A stretch of DNA of 64,000 nucleotides. Origin: Promethearchaeota archaeon (GTDB lineage Archaea; Asgardarchaeota; Lokiarchaeia; Sigyniarchaeales; SOKP01). The notes beneath the pieces were generated by a model. The model was not told the origin of the DNA and did no database searches. It saw only the letters and a list, made by a program, of their open reading frames with translations. Shown here in pieces: positions 40,835 to 51,337 of the stretch; the first letter of the stretch is position 1; every line of letters begins with the position of its first letter. The stretch is taken from contig JAEOTS010000116.1 in NCBI GenBank assembly GCA_016839745.1, forward strand, positions 1 through 64,000, given 5' to 3'. A program made the position numbers and the translations under genes.

Positions 40835-40985
40835 TTAATAGATTTTTTACAAATTTATTAAATACACTCTTATTTTAATTATTTATAAAATGATTTTCTT
40901 TACTCAGACTTAAACCATAAATACAGTTTTCAAATATAATGAATGAGTAAGTTTTTTCAATAATAAGAGATTAAAAGAAGAAAAC

Positions 40986-41975
40986 ATGGGTATTCATAAG
41001 AAAAAAACGGAATCAAACTTCAACATCTGTTTTATCGGACACTTAGCAGTTGATAGTATTGTAAGATTTAAGCAAAAAAGAAAACCATCTTTAGGTGGAT
41101 CTGTTACTTTTGGTTCCTTGTCTCTGAAAAAGTATGAAAAGACGGTAAATATAGGGATTATCTCAAATTTAGGTACTTTAAACTTTGATAAATCCCTGTT
41201 GAAGCGATTTGACGACAAATTTATCGATCTCAGGGGTGTTAAATCGCTAGATGTTGCTAATACTAATTTTTTACTAGAGTATTCAGATCATTCAAGAACA
41301 TTAACGCTCAAATCTAGGAGCCCGAATCTTAAATTTGAGGATATTCCTGATTTCTATCTGTCAAGTCCTCCTCAAATCATCGTATTAGCTCCATTATGTA
41401 ACGAAATTTCTTATGATTATGTTTCTAAAATAGTAGAAACATTCCCTAACGCTTATATTGGAATAGATTTGCAAGGATTTATTAGGAAAATTGATGAGCA
41501 TGGAAAAGTTTTATATATCAGAGAAGAATCCATTATAGAGAATATAAAAAAAATAATTAGATTGATAGGCGATAAGTTAATTCTTAAAGGCTCTGAAATT
41601 GAAATGAAGATTTTATCAAATCTAGAAGACCCAAACAAAATAATGGATTGGTGTAAGATTTTTGAAAATAACGCGATATATATAATGACAATGGGAGAAG
41701 CAGGTTCAATGATAATGAAATGTGGAGAAGATGTCATAAAAATCCCCGCGTATAAACCCAAGAGAGTTGTAGATGAAACAGGTCCTGGTGATGTTTACTT
41801 AGCTATATTTTTATATGAATTAATCAATTCTGATAAATCTTGGAAAAAAATTGAAGAAATAGGGTATATAGCATCAGCAACAGCGTCTTTTTTAGTTGAA
41901 AAAAAGGGCCCTGAGGGATTTGAAACAAAAAATAAAGTAATGAAAAGAGTTAGAAATAAAAAATATATTTTATAA
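40986..41975 (+). CDS. PfkB/ribokinase-family carbohydrate kinase
   Basis: CFIGHLAVDSIV, GGSVTFGSLSL, DETGPGDVYLAIFLYEL. Confidence 0.85.
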   Translation: MGIHKKKTESNFNICFIGHLAVDSIVRFKQKRKPSLGGSVTFGSLSLKKYEKTVNIGIISNLGTLNFDKSLLKRFDDKFIDLRGVKSLDVANTNFLLEYSDHSRTLTLKSRSPNLKFEDIPDFYLSSPPQIIVLAPLCNEISYDYVSKIVETFPNAYIGIDLQGFIRKIDEHGKVLYIREESIIENIKKIIRLIGDKLILKGSEIEMKILSNLEDPNKIMDWCKIFENNAIYIMTMGEAGSMIMKCGEDVIKIPAYKPKRVVDETGPGDVYLAIFLYELINSDKSWKKIEEIGYIASATASFLVEKKGPEGFETKNKVMKRVRNKKYIL

Positions 41976-41995
41976 TTCATCTTAAGGATAATAGA

Positions 41996-42583
41996 ATGCA
42001 TATAAACAGTCATTTTGCCGTAGGTGTGATATTAGCTTCAATTTTACACCATTTCTACAGCTTTTCTTTACTTGAATTCTTTTTTATCCTTACATTTTCT
42101 TTTATTTGTGATTTTGACGTATTTTTTGCTAAATATGCTATAAATCACAATCACAGAATGCTAATTTCTCATTCAATAATTCCGGGTTTTCTAATACTAG
42201 TGTTTGGAATTATTATTAATTGGCCAGTATTAGCTTTTAGTGGTGCAGCATATTCTATACACATCATCATAGACACTTTTGATTGGGGTACGAACTTCTT
42301 CTATTTTCAAAAGAAGCAAGTTGGATTAAAGCTACTCATAACAAAAGAAGAACTTGAAAATTTACCCGAATATCTATCAAAATTTAAAAAAGCAGAATCC
42401 TTTTTCGATGCAAAATATTATAGCAGTAGAATAAGTTTAGGAATTGAAGTAACACTTTTTATACTTATGATGGTATTTATTATTATTTTTGCTTTTGAAT
42501 TTGTTCTAATCTCGTTATTTTATTTTTTGGGCTTGTATTTTCATTTATCTCGACATTTCATGCTAAAAAAATTCGAAGCATAA
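41996..42583 (+). CDS. membrane-bound metal-dependent hydrolase-like protein (YdjM type)
   Basis: MHINSHFAVGVIL, FICDFDVFF, NHRMLISHS, IHIIIDTFDWG. Confidence 0.6.
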   Translation: MHINSHFAVGVILASILHHFYSFSLLEFFFILTFSFICDFDVFFAKYAINHNHRMLISHSIIPGFLILVFGIIINWPVLAFSGAAYSIHIIIDTFDWGTNFFYFQKKQVGLKLLITKEELENLPEYLSKFKKAESFFDAKYYSSRISLGIEVTLFILMMVFIIIFAFEFVLISLFYFLGLYFHLSRHFMLKKFEA

Positions 42584-42691
42584 AAGTAGATGCTCTATAA
42601 TTAAAAGGAAAAAGATTTAAGAGTAAACTGATCGTTTTACCTCATATTATCTTATAAATGATCATTAATGATTATAATGAAGTGAAAAATA

Positions 42692-43129
42692 ATGTCTGAA
42701 GGAATGAAACCAAAAGTAGGAATAACTCTGGACAAAGAGATGATATTCAAATGCGACCTTGGTGATATGAAAGTAAAAGATTGCTATATTGATGATACTC
42801 ATAAAAATGAAGTAGATATGCTAGGTCCTAATCCTTCTAGAATGTTAGGATTAGCACTATTAGGGTGTTTGAGTGCCAGTTTCATCTTTTGTTTGAAAAA
42901 GAAAAATCTTACACTAGATGATTTAAATGCAGAGGCGGAACTAACAATAGCTCGTAATGAAAAGGGATTTTGGAGAGTCATGAAAGTGGATGTCGATATT
43001 AATATTAAGATTAGTGATCTGGTTACGCGTAAAAGAGCAGATCAATGTAAAAAGATGTTCGAGCAATATTGTGTAGTCACTCAGGCCGTAAGAGAAGGTA
43101 TTGATGTTGAAGTAAATCTTAATTATTAG
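42692..43129 (+). CDS. OsmC-family protein
   Basis: GPNPSRMLGLALLGCLSASF...CKKMFEQYCVVTQAVREGIDVEVNL. Confidence 0.75.
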   Translation: MSEGMKPKVGITLDKEMIFKCDLGDMKVKDCYIDDTHKNEVDMLGPNPSRMLGLALLGCLSASFIFCLKKKNLTLDDLNAEAELTIARNEKGFWRVMKVDVDINIKISDLVTRKRADQCKKMFEQYCVVTQAVREGIDVEVNLNY

Positions 43130-43169
43130 TTTTTTTAATATTTTTCTTTCTTTAATTAATCTTAATTAA

Positions 43170-44168
43170 CTAATCTTTTATACCATCCTCTGTTATTGAA
43201 AATATAGCTTCCGCTTCTGCTAAATGTGGCGCATCGATCATTTTGGCTACTCTCTGTTCTCCCTTTCCTTTTCTTAGATAGATTCTTACCGTAGCACCAT
43301 GAGCGAGAATGTGGCCGCCCGTGGCCACTGTTGGATTTCCATAGAAAACATCAGGTTTCGAAGAAACTTGATTAGTAAAAATCACAGCTAGCTCGTCAAA
43401 TATTTCTGTTAGTCGTAATAAATCGTGAATATGGCCGTTAAGAATTTGTTGTCTATTTGCTAAAGTGCCCCTTCCAACATATTCGCTACGAAAATGACCT
43501 ATTATCGAATCCACGACTATTAATTTAATATTTTTTTCTTTTACTATTTTTGAAGCTTCTTGAATTAATAGCACTTGATGATCGCTATTATAAGCACGCC
43601 CAACAATGATATTTTGCAAGGTTTTATTATAATCTAAATCTTTTGCTTCTGACATTTGAATTATTCTCTCAGGTCTAAAAGTTGCTTCTGTGTCGATGTA
43701 AAGAGCATTACCTTCCAAACCTCCTTCCTCATAAGGTAATTGAACATTAACGCAAAGTTGATGAGCAATTTGAGTCTTACCTGTTCTATATTCTCCATAA
43801 AACTCAGTAACAGAACCTGGTTCAATACCTCCTGCTAAAATTTCGTCTAGGTTCGAACTATTTGTTGTCAAGCGGTTCAGTTGTCTTCTTTTTTCCCAAA
43901 TAATATCAGCACTTTTAAACCCCATGTTTTCAATGTCTTGGGCGGCTTTAATTATTTTTTGAGCTGTTTTTTCCCCAATGCCTGCTTCATCCATTAACTT
44001 AGTAATGGGATAAATAGCAAGAGTTCTGATTGAAACAATTCCCGCATCCTTCAGCTTCTTTACAGTCGTATCTCCGACTCCCGGTAAATCCTTTAAATCA
44101 TAAACCACTTCAGTCTTTATCGAGCCTTTACTATTGGTTTCTTCTGAATCTTCATTTTTTTTTGCCAT
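43170..44168 (-). CDS. radA: DNA repair and recombination protein RadA
   Basis: HhH N-domain (LPGVGDTTVKKLKDAG), GEYRTGKTQIAHQL, LIVVDSIIGHFRSEYVGRGTLANRQQ, FTNQV. Confidence 0.97.
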   Translation of the reverse strand: MAKKNEDSEETNSKGSIKTEVVYDLKDLPGVGDTTVKKLKDAGIVSIRTLAIYPITKLMDEAGIGEKTAQKIIKAAQDIENMGFKSADIIWEKRRQLNRLTTNSSNLDEILAGGIEPGSVTEFYGEYRTGKTQIAHQLCVNVQLPYEEGGLEGNALYIDTEATFRPERIIQMSEAKDLDYNKTLQNIIVGRAYNSDHQVLLIQEASKIVKEKNIKLIVVDSIIGHFRSEYVGRGTLANRQQILNGHIHDLLRLTEIFDELAVIFTNQVSSKPDVFYGNPTVATGGHILAHGATVRIYLRKGKGEQRVAKMIDAPHLAEAEAIFSITEDGIKD

Positions 44169-44281
44169 AAGCTTATCGCCAATATAATAGTAAATATAAT
44201 TATAAATAGGTTATATGTAATTTCGATAGTTTATTATCCTTTATATTTAAAAATAATAACAAAAAAATAAAAATTAAAGTT

Positions 44282-44974
44282 TTACTTCATTTTCTTGACT
44301 TCTTTACCGCTTCGAGTAATAATCAACAGAACTATGAATAGGATTACGCTCATAAGAAAGGTTAATACTCCCATTGCTTCAGGTAACCATATGTAGCTCA
44401 AGTAGAGAAAAGGTAAAATAAACAGACCAATTATAATTATAAAAACGGGTAGAGGTACTTCTTCGTCCCTAAGATCTACGAGTAGTGGTACAATTACCAA
44501 TCCAATTAATACTGTTGCCAAAACTCTAAAAGCAAACAAAATTGTAAGATTTACCCACGCTTCAATTCCATAAGTAGCAGTGTAAATATCTGGAAAATAG
44601 AAAAACCAGTATGGGGTGGTATTGGTTTGCATCGTTGCATTAGAAACTGGTAAAATCGCCGTAAGGATTGCTTGTATTACAATTCCCAAAGCTAAGTATA
44701 AAACTATATCATTAATTTCTTTTGGATCCTTTTTTCTTACAACACCGAATAAATCCCTCAATAAACACAAATTCCACAGAATAAATAAAATTAAATAAAC
44801 CCCAAGAACATCAAATTGAAAAAACCATAAGAAATTTATAGGTATCAGAGCAACTATGTATGCTAAATAGCCATAGCGTTCATTCCTTTTGAAAAGATCG
44901 AAAAACAAAAAGACGCCAAATATTACAAATAAAGTTCCAGTAATGATAATGGAATTAATATCAAATGCAGCCAC
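44282..44974 (-). CDS. polytopic membrane protein, unknown
   Basis: multiple hydrophobic segments. Confidence 0.5.
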   Translation of the reverse strand: MAAFDINSIIITGTLFVIFGVFLFFDLFKRNERYGYLAYIVALIPINFLWFFQFDVLGVYLILFILWNLCLLRDLFGVVRKKDPKEINDIVLYLALGIVIQAILTAILPVSNATMQTNTTPYWFFYFPDIYTATYGIEAWVNLTILFAFRVLATVLIGLVIVPLLVDLRDEEVPLPVFIIIIGLFILPFLYLSYIWLPEAMGVLTFLMSVILFIVLLIITRSGKEVKKMK

Positions 44975-45158
44975 TATAAAAACTTCCTTTTAATTATTAT
45001 TTTTAATTTTGTTAATAATTATATATAATATAACAACATATTATTTTAAATTAATACCAGACCATTATTATTCTAACTTCAGAAAATTTATCCTCGTCCT
45101 GTAAAATGGTTAAGAAATTAATTGGTAGCTTAAATCAATTAAAAACATTCTATGATTG

Positions 45159-46544
45159 TTATAATTTCGAAATTATTTTGGATAACCTTAATATCATTTT
45201 CTCTGATTTACTCGTATTCTCTGATTCCGCAGATAATAATATAGCGTTTCTATTTAAAGCGACTTTAACAGTAACATACACGTCATCATCTATTATTTTT
45301 AACTCATTTATAATATCTTGGTACTTCAAATCATGTTCATCAACAAACTCAATTAGCTTATTATGAATGGTCTCTATAGTTTCGGCGGAAACTGGTATAG
45401 TTTTATTGACTTTTATACCCTTAGGGAAACCTTTGGTAAGAGAGCTGATTAAATCATTTTGAATAGACATTATTTCTAAGATTTTTAGTAAAATATAATT
45501 ACCGTCGCTGAAAGGTGAATAATTGGGGAAATAAAATTTCAGAGAATCAGAGGCAGCAAAACAAGCTCTTTCTTGTCTTATTTGTCTCGATAATTCTCCT
45601 GGGGTATTTTCTACAAGTTTAATTGGATGACCCGTTTCAATAATGAAGTTTTTGACGACTGGAGAAACAGAAGGTGTAACTATTATTGTGCTATTTTTAG
45701 AATTTCTTATTTGCTGATCGTATGCAACAAATAACATTAGCAAATCTTCAAAATTAATTTCTAACCCATTTTCGTCTAGCACTAATATTCGTGATCCATC
45801 GACATCAAAACATACTCCTAAATGACTGTTAGATGCTTTTACAATATCTGCTGCATTCTTGATTGTATTGATACTCGGTACTGGTACGATAGATCTTTCA
45901 CGATAGTGAGTATTAAGAGCAATAACTTCTACACCTACCTCGTTAATTAATAGTGGAGTTATTTTTCCCGTTGGGCTGAAAGAACAATCTACTACTACCT
46001 TTAAATCGGCATCTCTGATTTGATTTTTATTCACAAACTGCTCTAAGGATTTTATGTATACATCTTGAGTTTGAGGGATAGCAATTATGCGTCCTATCCT
46101 TCTTGGGTCAACGCGTCTAATTTGGGAAGGATAAGTATTAAATGATTCAATAATTTTTTTTATTTCTATGGAAGATAGTTCAATCCCTCCCGCATCGGCA
46201 AATCTCACGCCCACATCTTCACTGTATAGATGACCTCCTGAAAAATAAGCCCCTCCACTTGCCCCAAATCGTCTAATTGTGAATTGTAATAATGGATAGG
46301 TGCAATCTGATAGATTTAAGACATTTATTCCAGTGCTCATCATTCCTGAAGTATATCCTCTCTTTAACATGCGACTATCGTTATGATAATCCCGACCAAT
46401 AACAACAGTTTCATCCAATTTAAATGAACTTCCATGAATAGAACCAATTGAGCTTGAGATTTCAGGAGTAAAAATGTAATTTGCCCTTCCTACTATTCGA
46501 CCCTTTTTATAGAGTTCATCTAAATTTTGGACACGCGAGGACAA
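45159..46544 (-). CDS. phosphohexomutase-family protein, apparently catalytically degenerate
   Basis: family layout retained (YFSGGH for TASHNP, CFDVDGSRILVLDE for FDGDADR) but active-site residues replaced. Confidence 0.75.
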   Translation of the reverse strand: MSSRVQNLDELYKKGRIVGRANYIFTPEISSSIGSIHGSSFKLDETVVIGRDYHNDSRMLKRGYTSGMMSTGINVLNLSDCTYPLLQFTIRRFGASGGAYFSGGHLYSEDVGVRFADAGGIELSSIEIKKIIESFNTYPSQIRRVDPRRIGRIIAIPQTQDVYIKSLEQFVNKNQIRDADLKVVVDCSFSPTGKITPLLINEVGVEVIALNTHYRERSIVPVPSINTIKNAADIVKASNSHLGVCFDVDGSRILVLDENGLEINFEDLLMLFVAYDQQIRNSKNSTIIVTPSVSPVVKNFIIETGHPIKLVENTPGELSRQIRQERACFAASDSLKFYFPNYSPFSDGNYILLKILEIMSIQNDLISSLTKGFPKGIKVNKTIPVSAETIETIHNKLIEFVDEHDLKYQDIINELKIIDDDVYVTVKVALNRNAILLSAESENTSKSEKMILRLSKIISKL

Positions 46545-46694
46545 TTTAAATCATTAAAGTTTGGAATTTTCGATTTGTAAAATATAATTATTATAGCTTG
46601 TTTTACATTAATAACTTTAGTTAAAAAATCAATCATAAAATAATAAATCGGGTATAATTAATTATAAGATTATAAATAATAAAGTGAATTCTCT

Positions 46695-49600
46695 ATGAAA
46701 ATTTCGAGAGATGCGAGAAATAAATATGGATTAAATGATTTTAAATTTACCGAAAGAGGAGATCTTGAATTTGACGGTGATACCCATTTAGTTAGATTAT
46801 TTGTACAGAAATTAAATCAAAAGAGAGATTTGATTAACTACCCTGAAATAGCTATTAGGATCGGTGAATTCAATGGAATGGCACTAATGTATGAAATAAA
46901 AAAATATTTATTAGATTTGTACAGACAAGAAACCAAAAATGAACTTCTAACCCTTGAACTTTTTGATTATTTAAAAGATAAAATTGGAGATTTAAGACTG
47001 AATGAGGCAATATATTCTTTGATCGAAGAATTTCCTCCTGAAAAAGTATATCAAGAAGAAGTTAATATAGAAGAATTTTTGAAAGAAGAAGTTCAAGGAG
47101 TTGGAAACGAAATCCATCTTGTTGATGAATTCATAAATTTATGGCTTGGAAATAGTAATCCTTCTTATTCTCCTTTTATCGAACTATTTGATGATGAATC
47201 CCTTGAAAAGAGGACTGCTTATAGGGAAATTATTGATGAAATTACAACTTTTTTCGATGACAAAACTAGATTTGGTCCAGATGATCAAAACTTAATAGAA
47301 ATGCTAAATGAACCCGCTATTAAATATCCCCATTCAATACGTGAGCAATTAGAATATATCCATGAGAAATGGGGAGAACTGGTCGGAAAATACCTATTCA
47401 GGATCTTAATTGCTATTGATATCATAAGAGAAGAAGAAACTCTAAGAGGATTAGGCCCAGGAGAGTCAGAGGCTTATGATTATGACGCATTGGAACTTGA
47501 AAATTACACTCTCGATAAAGAATGGATGCCTAAGGTTGTTATGATCGCTAAAAATGTATATGTTTGGATGAATCAATTATCTGTAAAGTACCAGAGAGCT
47601 ATACACAAATTAAACGAAATACCTGATGAAGAATTAGATATCCTAAAAGAATGGGGCTTTACTGGACTGTGGCTTATTGGTTTATGGGAGAGAAGTCAAG
47701 CATCAAAAACTATTAAAAGATGGTGTGGAAATCCAGAAGCAGAAGCAAGTGCTTATTCAACATATGATTATTCTATTGCTTATGACTTGGGGGGGTATGA
47801 GTCTTATAAGAATTTAAAGGAGAGAGCAATGGCGAGAGGAATTCGTCTCGCTTGCGATATGGTCCCTAATCATACAGGAATTGTCTCAAAGTGGGTGAAG
47901 GAGCATCCTGATTGGTACGTATCTCTACCGTATTCCCCGTTTCCCTCCTATACTTTTTCTGGAGATAATTTATCTGGTGATCCAAATATAGGAATTTATT
48001 TAGAAGATAAGTATTTTTCAAGAACCGACGCAGCTGTGACATTTAAACATGTTGATTTTCGATCAGGAGAAGAGAAATATATCTACCATGGAAACGATGG
48101 AACAAGTTTTCCTTGGAATGACACTGCTCAATTAAATTTTCTAAATCCTGAAGTACGAGAGGCTGTTATAAAAACAATAATACAAGTTTCTAAGATGTTC
48201 CCGATCATTCGTTTTGATGCGGCTATGACTCTAACGAGAAAGCATTATCAACGTTTATGGTTTCCTGAACCCGGAACTGGAGGCGCAATTCCGTCAAGAG
48301 CGGAACACGGTATTTCAAGAGATGAGTTTTATAAATTAATGCCACAGGAGTTCTGGCGTGAAGTTGTAGATAGAATCAATGAAGAAAATTCTGATACTTT
48401 GTTGCTAGCAGAAGCATTTTGGTTACTCGAGGGATTTTTCGTAAGAACTTTAGGCATGCATCGTGTGTATAATTCTGCTTTTATGAATATGCTCCGAGAC
48501 GAAGATAACGCCATGTATCGATTAGTTTTAAAAAATACTTTACAATTCGACCCTGAAATCCTAAAACGATTTGTCAATTTCATGAATAATCCAGACGAAG
48601 AAACTGCTATTAAGCAATTTGGGGATGGTGGAAAATATTTCGGCGTTTGCTTAATGATGATAACTATGCCTGGTTTACCTATGTTTGGACACGGTCAAAT
48701 AGAGGGTTTTCACGAAAAATACGGTATGGAATATAGGCGCGCTTATTGGGATGAAAAAATCAATTTGGGCTTGCTTCAACAACATGAAAGAATAATATTT
48801 CCTATAATGAAGAAACGCTACTTATTTGCTAATGCAAATAATTTTTTACTTTATGATTTTTGGAGTGGAAATATGGTTAATGAAGATGTGTTTGCGTATT
48901 CAAATAGAGTTAATAATGAACGCGCTTTGATTATTTACCATAATAAATATGCAGAAACAAAAGGTTTTATTAAAAATTCTGTTGGTTTTACTGTTAAACA
49001 AGAAAATGATAAATTTCAAACCCAAAAAACCTTAAACGAGGGGTTAAAATTACCAAAAGATGGATATTGCATCTTTAAAGATTACTTAACTGGATTAGAA
49101 TATATTAGACGAAATCAAGATCTTCACGAACAAGGTTTATATTTAGAACTCCAAGCATTTCAAAGCTTTTTATTTATGGATTTCCAGATAGTTAATGATA
49201 ATGAATTCTTCCACTACGCTCAATTGTACGATCTTCTAGGGGGAAGGGGTGTACATAACATTAATGAGACTCTCCATGAAATAATATACCAACCATTACT
49301 CGAATCCTTTAAGAAAATAGTCAATATCAAAAATTTTAAAAATCTATTAGAAACTCAGAAAACAGAATTAATTGTAGAGGGCATAACTAAAAAACTCAAT
49401 TCATTTTTATTTGAAGTGAAAAAATATTCTTCGAGTAATAAGGATGTGGCCAACATAGAAAAAGAAATTCGTTCAAAATTAATAGTATCTTTACAATTAC
49501 ATAACGGCTTGACACATTTAGATATTTCTACTAATTTGAAGAACACTTTAGCTAATATTCTTCCTAAGTCTGAATTTGAATGGGGGATATTAATTTCTTG

Positions 49601-50102
49601 GTTATTTATCCATCAATTAGGAAGAGTAATTTCAGAAAAGAACTATGAATTAAAAAGTCGAAGTTTGTTTGATGAGTGGCGATTATCAAAGTATATAGGA
49701 AATACATTGAGAGAATTATCAATAAACGAGGATGAGAAAAAAAAGGAAGTTGGGTCAATTATAAAGATAATGGTTTCTCTCCAAAACTGGTCTAATTCAA
49801 TAGATTATTCAGAAAAAAACTTTTATGCGATCTTTCAATCTTTCTTTAGGGATCCTGAAATACAAGTATATTTAAAAGTAAATAGATATCATAACCTTCT
49901 TTGGTATAGTGCAGAAGATTTTGCCAATTTTACAAGGTGGATTTGGTTAACTGCTATAATTGATAAAATAGCAAAACCTAATAATAGGATAGGTAATGAG
50001 CTAGAAGAACTATTAGGGTATCTCCAAAAAATTACTGAACTAGCGAAAACCTCAAAATTTCAAGTCAATCAATTTTTAGAAGATTTGCAAAATTCGACTT
50101 AA
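46695..50102 (+). CDS. large GH13-type alpha-amylase family protein (1135 aa)
   Basis: CDMVPNHTG, IIRFDAAMT, LLAEAFW, FMNNPDE; extra N- and C-terminal helical regions. Confidence 0.88.
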   Translation: MKISRDARNKYGLNDFKFTERGDLEFDGDTHLVRLFVQKLNQKRDLINYPEIAIRIGEFNGMALMYEIKKYLLDLYRQETKNELLTLELFDYLKDKIGDLRLNEAIYSLIEEFPPEKVYQEEVNIEEFLKEEVQGVGNEIHLVDEFINLWLGNSNPSYSPFIELFDDESLEKRTAYREIIDEITTFFDDKTRFGPDDQNLIEMLNEPAIKYPHSIREQLEYIHEKWGELVGKYLFRILIAIDIIREEETLRGLGPGESEAYDYDALELENYTLDKEWMPKVVMIAKNVYVWMNQLSVKYQRAIHKLNEIPDEELDILKEWGFTGLWLIGLWERSQASKTIKRWCGNPEAEASAYSTYDYSIAYDLGGYESYKNLKERAMARGIRLACDMVPNHTGIVSKWVKEHPDWYVSLPYSPFPSYTFSGDNLSGDPNIGIYLEDKYFSRTDAAVTFKHVDFRSGEEKYIYHGNDGTSFPWNDTAQLNFLNPEVREAVIKTIIQVSKMFPIIRFDAAMTLTRKHYQRLWFPEPGTGGAIPSRAEHGISRDEFYKLMPQEFWREVVDRINEENSDTLLLAEAFWLLEGFFVRTLGMHRVYNSAFMNMLRDEDNAMYRLVLKNTLQFDPEILKRFVNFMNNPDEETAIKQFGDGGKYFGVCLMMITMPGLPMFGHGQIEGFHEKYGMEYRRAYWDEKINLGLLQQHERIIFPIMKKRYLFANANNFLLYDFWSGNMVNEDVFAYSNRVNNERALIIYHNKYAETKGFIKNSVGFTVKQENDKFQTQKTLNEGLKLPKDGYCIFKDYLTGLEYIRRNQDLHEQGLYLELQAFQSFLFMDFQIVNDNEFFHYAQLYDLLGGRGVHNINETLHEIIYQPLLESFKKIVNIKNFKNLLETQKTELIVEGITKKLNSFLFEVKKYSSSNKDVANIEKEIRSKLIVSLQLHNGLTHLDISTNLKNTLANILPKSEFEWGILISWLFIHQLGRVISEKNYELKSRSLFDEWRLSKYIGNTLRELSINEDEKKKEVGSIIKIMVSLQNWSNSIDYSEKNFYAIFQSFFRDPEIQVYLKVNRYHNLLWYSAEDFANFTRWIWLTAIIDKIAKPNNRIGNELEELLGYLQKITELAKTSKFQVNQFLEDLQNST

Positions 50103-50127
50103 ACCAAACTCCCATCTAAATGGATTC

Positions 50128-51276
50128 TTAAATATTTGTGCCAAGTTCCAGAGTTTTATCTCTTATTTGAGTATCACTGCTAATTTTACTATTTGGTGCA
50201 ACTATTGCATTATGTAAAACGACATTATCCCCAATTTCGCAGTTATTACAAACTATAGAACTATCAATATGACACCCTGCTCCAATATCTACATCATCCC
50301 AAATAACGCTTTTTTCTATTAATGTATCTTCACCTATTTTGACATGGTTTCCAATAGAGCTAAGTGGTTTAATCCTTACTCGATTACAGAGTTCAACAAA
50401 TTCCCCAAAACAAGTAGGTTTTTCGATGCTTACATTTTGACCAGAATTGATAATTCCCATGAGAAAAACTCCATCGTATTCTTCGCCATTCGGAGTAATA
50501 GGCCAAGAATATTTTCTTAATAAATCCCAATTTGCCCACAAATAAGTTTGGGAGTTACCACAGTCAAGCCAATAATAATTCTTTACAAAACCATATAAAT
50601 CATAATTATTCTCGAGGAGGTAAGGGAAGACTTCACTACCGAAGTCCATTAAACTAGTTTCTTGTAACATTACATCAATTTCTTTTTTAAAACAATAGAT
50701 TCCTGTATTTATAATGTTTGTATGTAAAAATAAATCTGTTCTTTGAGCCATGCTACTTAAATATAGTTCCATAGGGGCAGGTTTTTCTAAAAATAGATAT
50801 ATTTTTCTATTGTTATCTAGAAGAACAACGCCATACTGGCTCGTATGACTTTCACTGGTTTTCATAGAAATAGTACTTATTCCACCCTTCTCTAAGTGAA
50901 AATCCATAAAACTTCTCATTGGGAGGTTGGTAACGATGTCTGCCATACTCACAGCGATATTTTCTGAGTCTATTCTATCGGTTAATAATCTGTATGCATC
51001 TGCAGTACCCTTACTTTCCTGAATGATACACTCTAACTCAACATCACCTAATTTGTCAGGTGTCCATGTTTTTTCTATATATTCTTTTAATTCTTTACCC
51101 ATATAAGCCAAGGCAAGAACAATATGCTTGATATTTGCATATATAAGGTGAGCTATTGAATAATCTACCATTGGTTTATTTGTTACCTTCACTAATGGTT
51201 TAGTGATAAGTGAAGTTAAAGGTAAGAGTCTTTTTCCTCTACCTCCAGCGAGTATTATAGCAGACCATTCTTTCAA
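50128..51276 (-). CDS. sugar-phosphate nucleotidyltransferase with C-terminal hexapeptide repeats
   Basis: AIILAGGRGKRLLPLTSLITKPLVKVTNKPMVDYSI; LbH C-terminus. Confidence 0.92.
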   Translation of the reverse strand: MKEWSAIILAGGRGKRLLPLTSLITKPLVKVTNKPMVDYSIAHLIYANIKHIVLALAYMGKELKEYIEKTWTPDKLGDVELECIIQESKGTADAYRLLTDRIDSENIAVSMADIVTNLPMRSFMDFHLEKGGISTISMKTSESHTSQYGVVLLDNNRKIYLFLEKPAPMELYLSSMAQRTDLFLHTNIINTGIYCFKKEIDVMLQETSLMDFGSEVFPYLLENNYDLYGFVKNYYWLDCGNSQTYLWANWDLLRKYSWPITPNGEEYDGVFLMGIINSGQNVSIEKPTCFGEFVELCNRVRIKPLSSIGNHVKIGEDTLIEKSVIWDDVDIGAGCHIDSSIVCNNCEIGDNVVLHNAIVAPNSKISSDTQIRDKTLELGTNI

Positions 51277-51337
51277 ATTGAACCTCTCACAAAATTTTAC
51301 ATTATTTATATGGTGAATAATAGATATAAATCTATTA

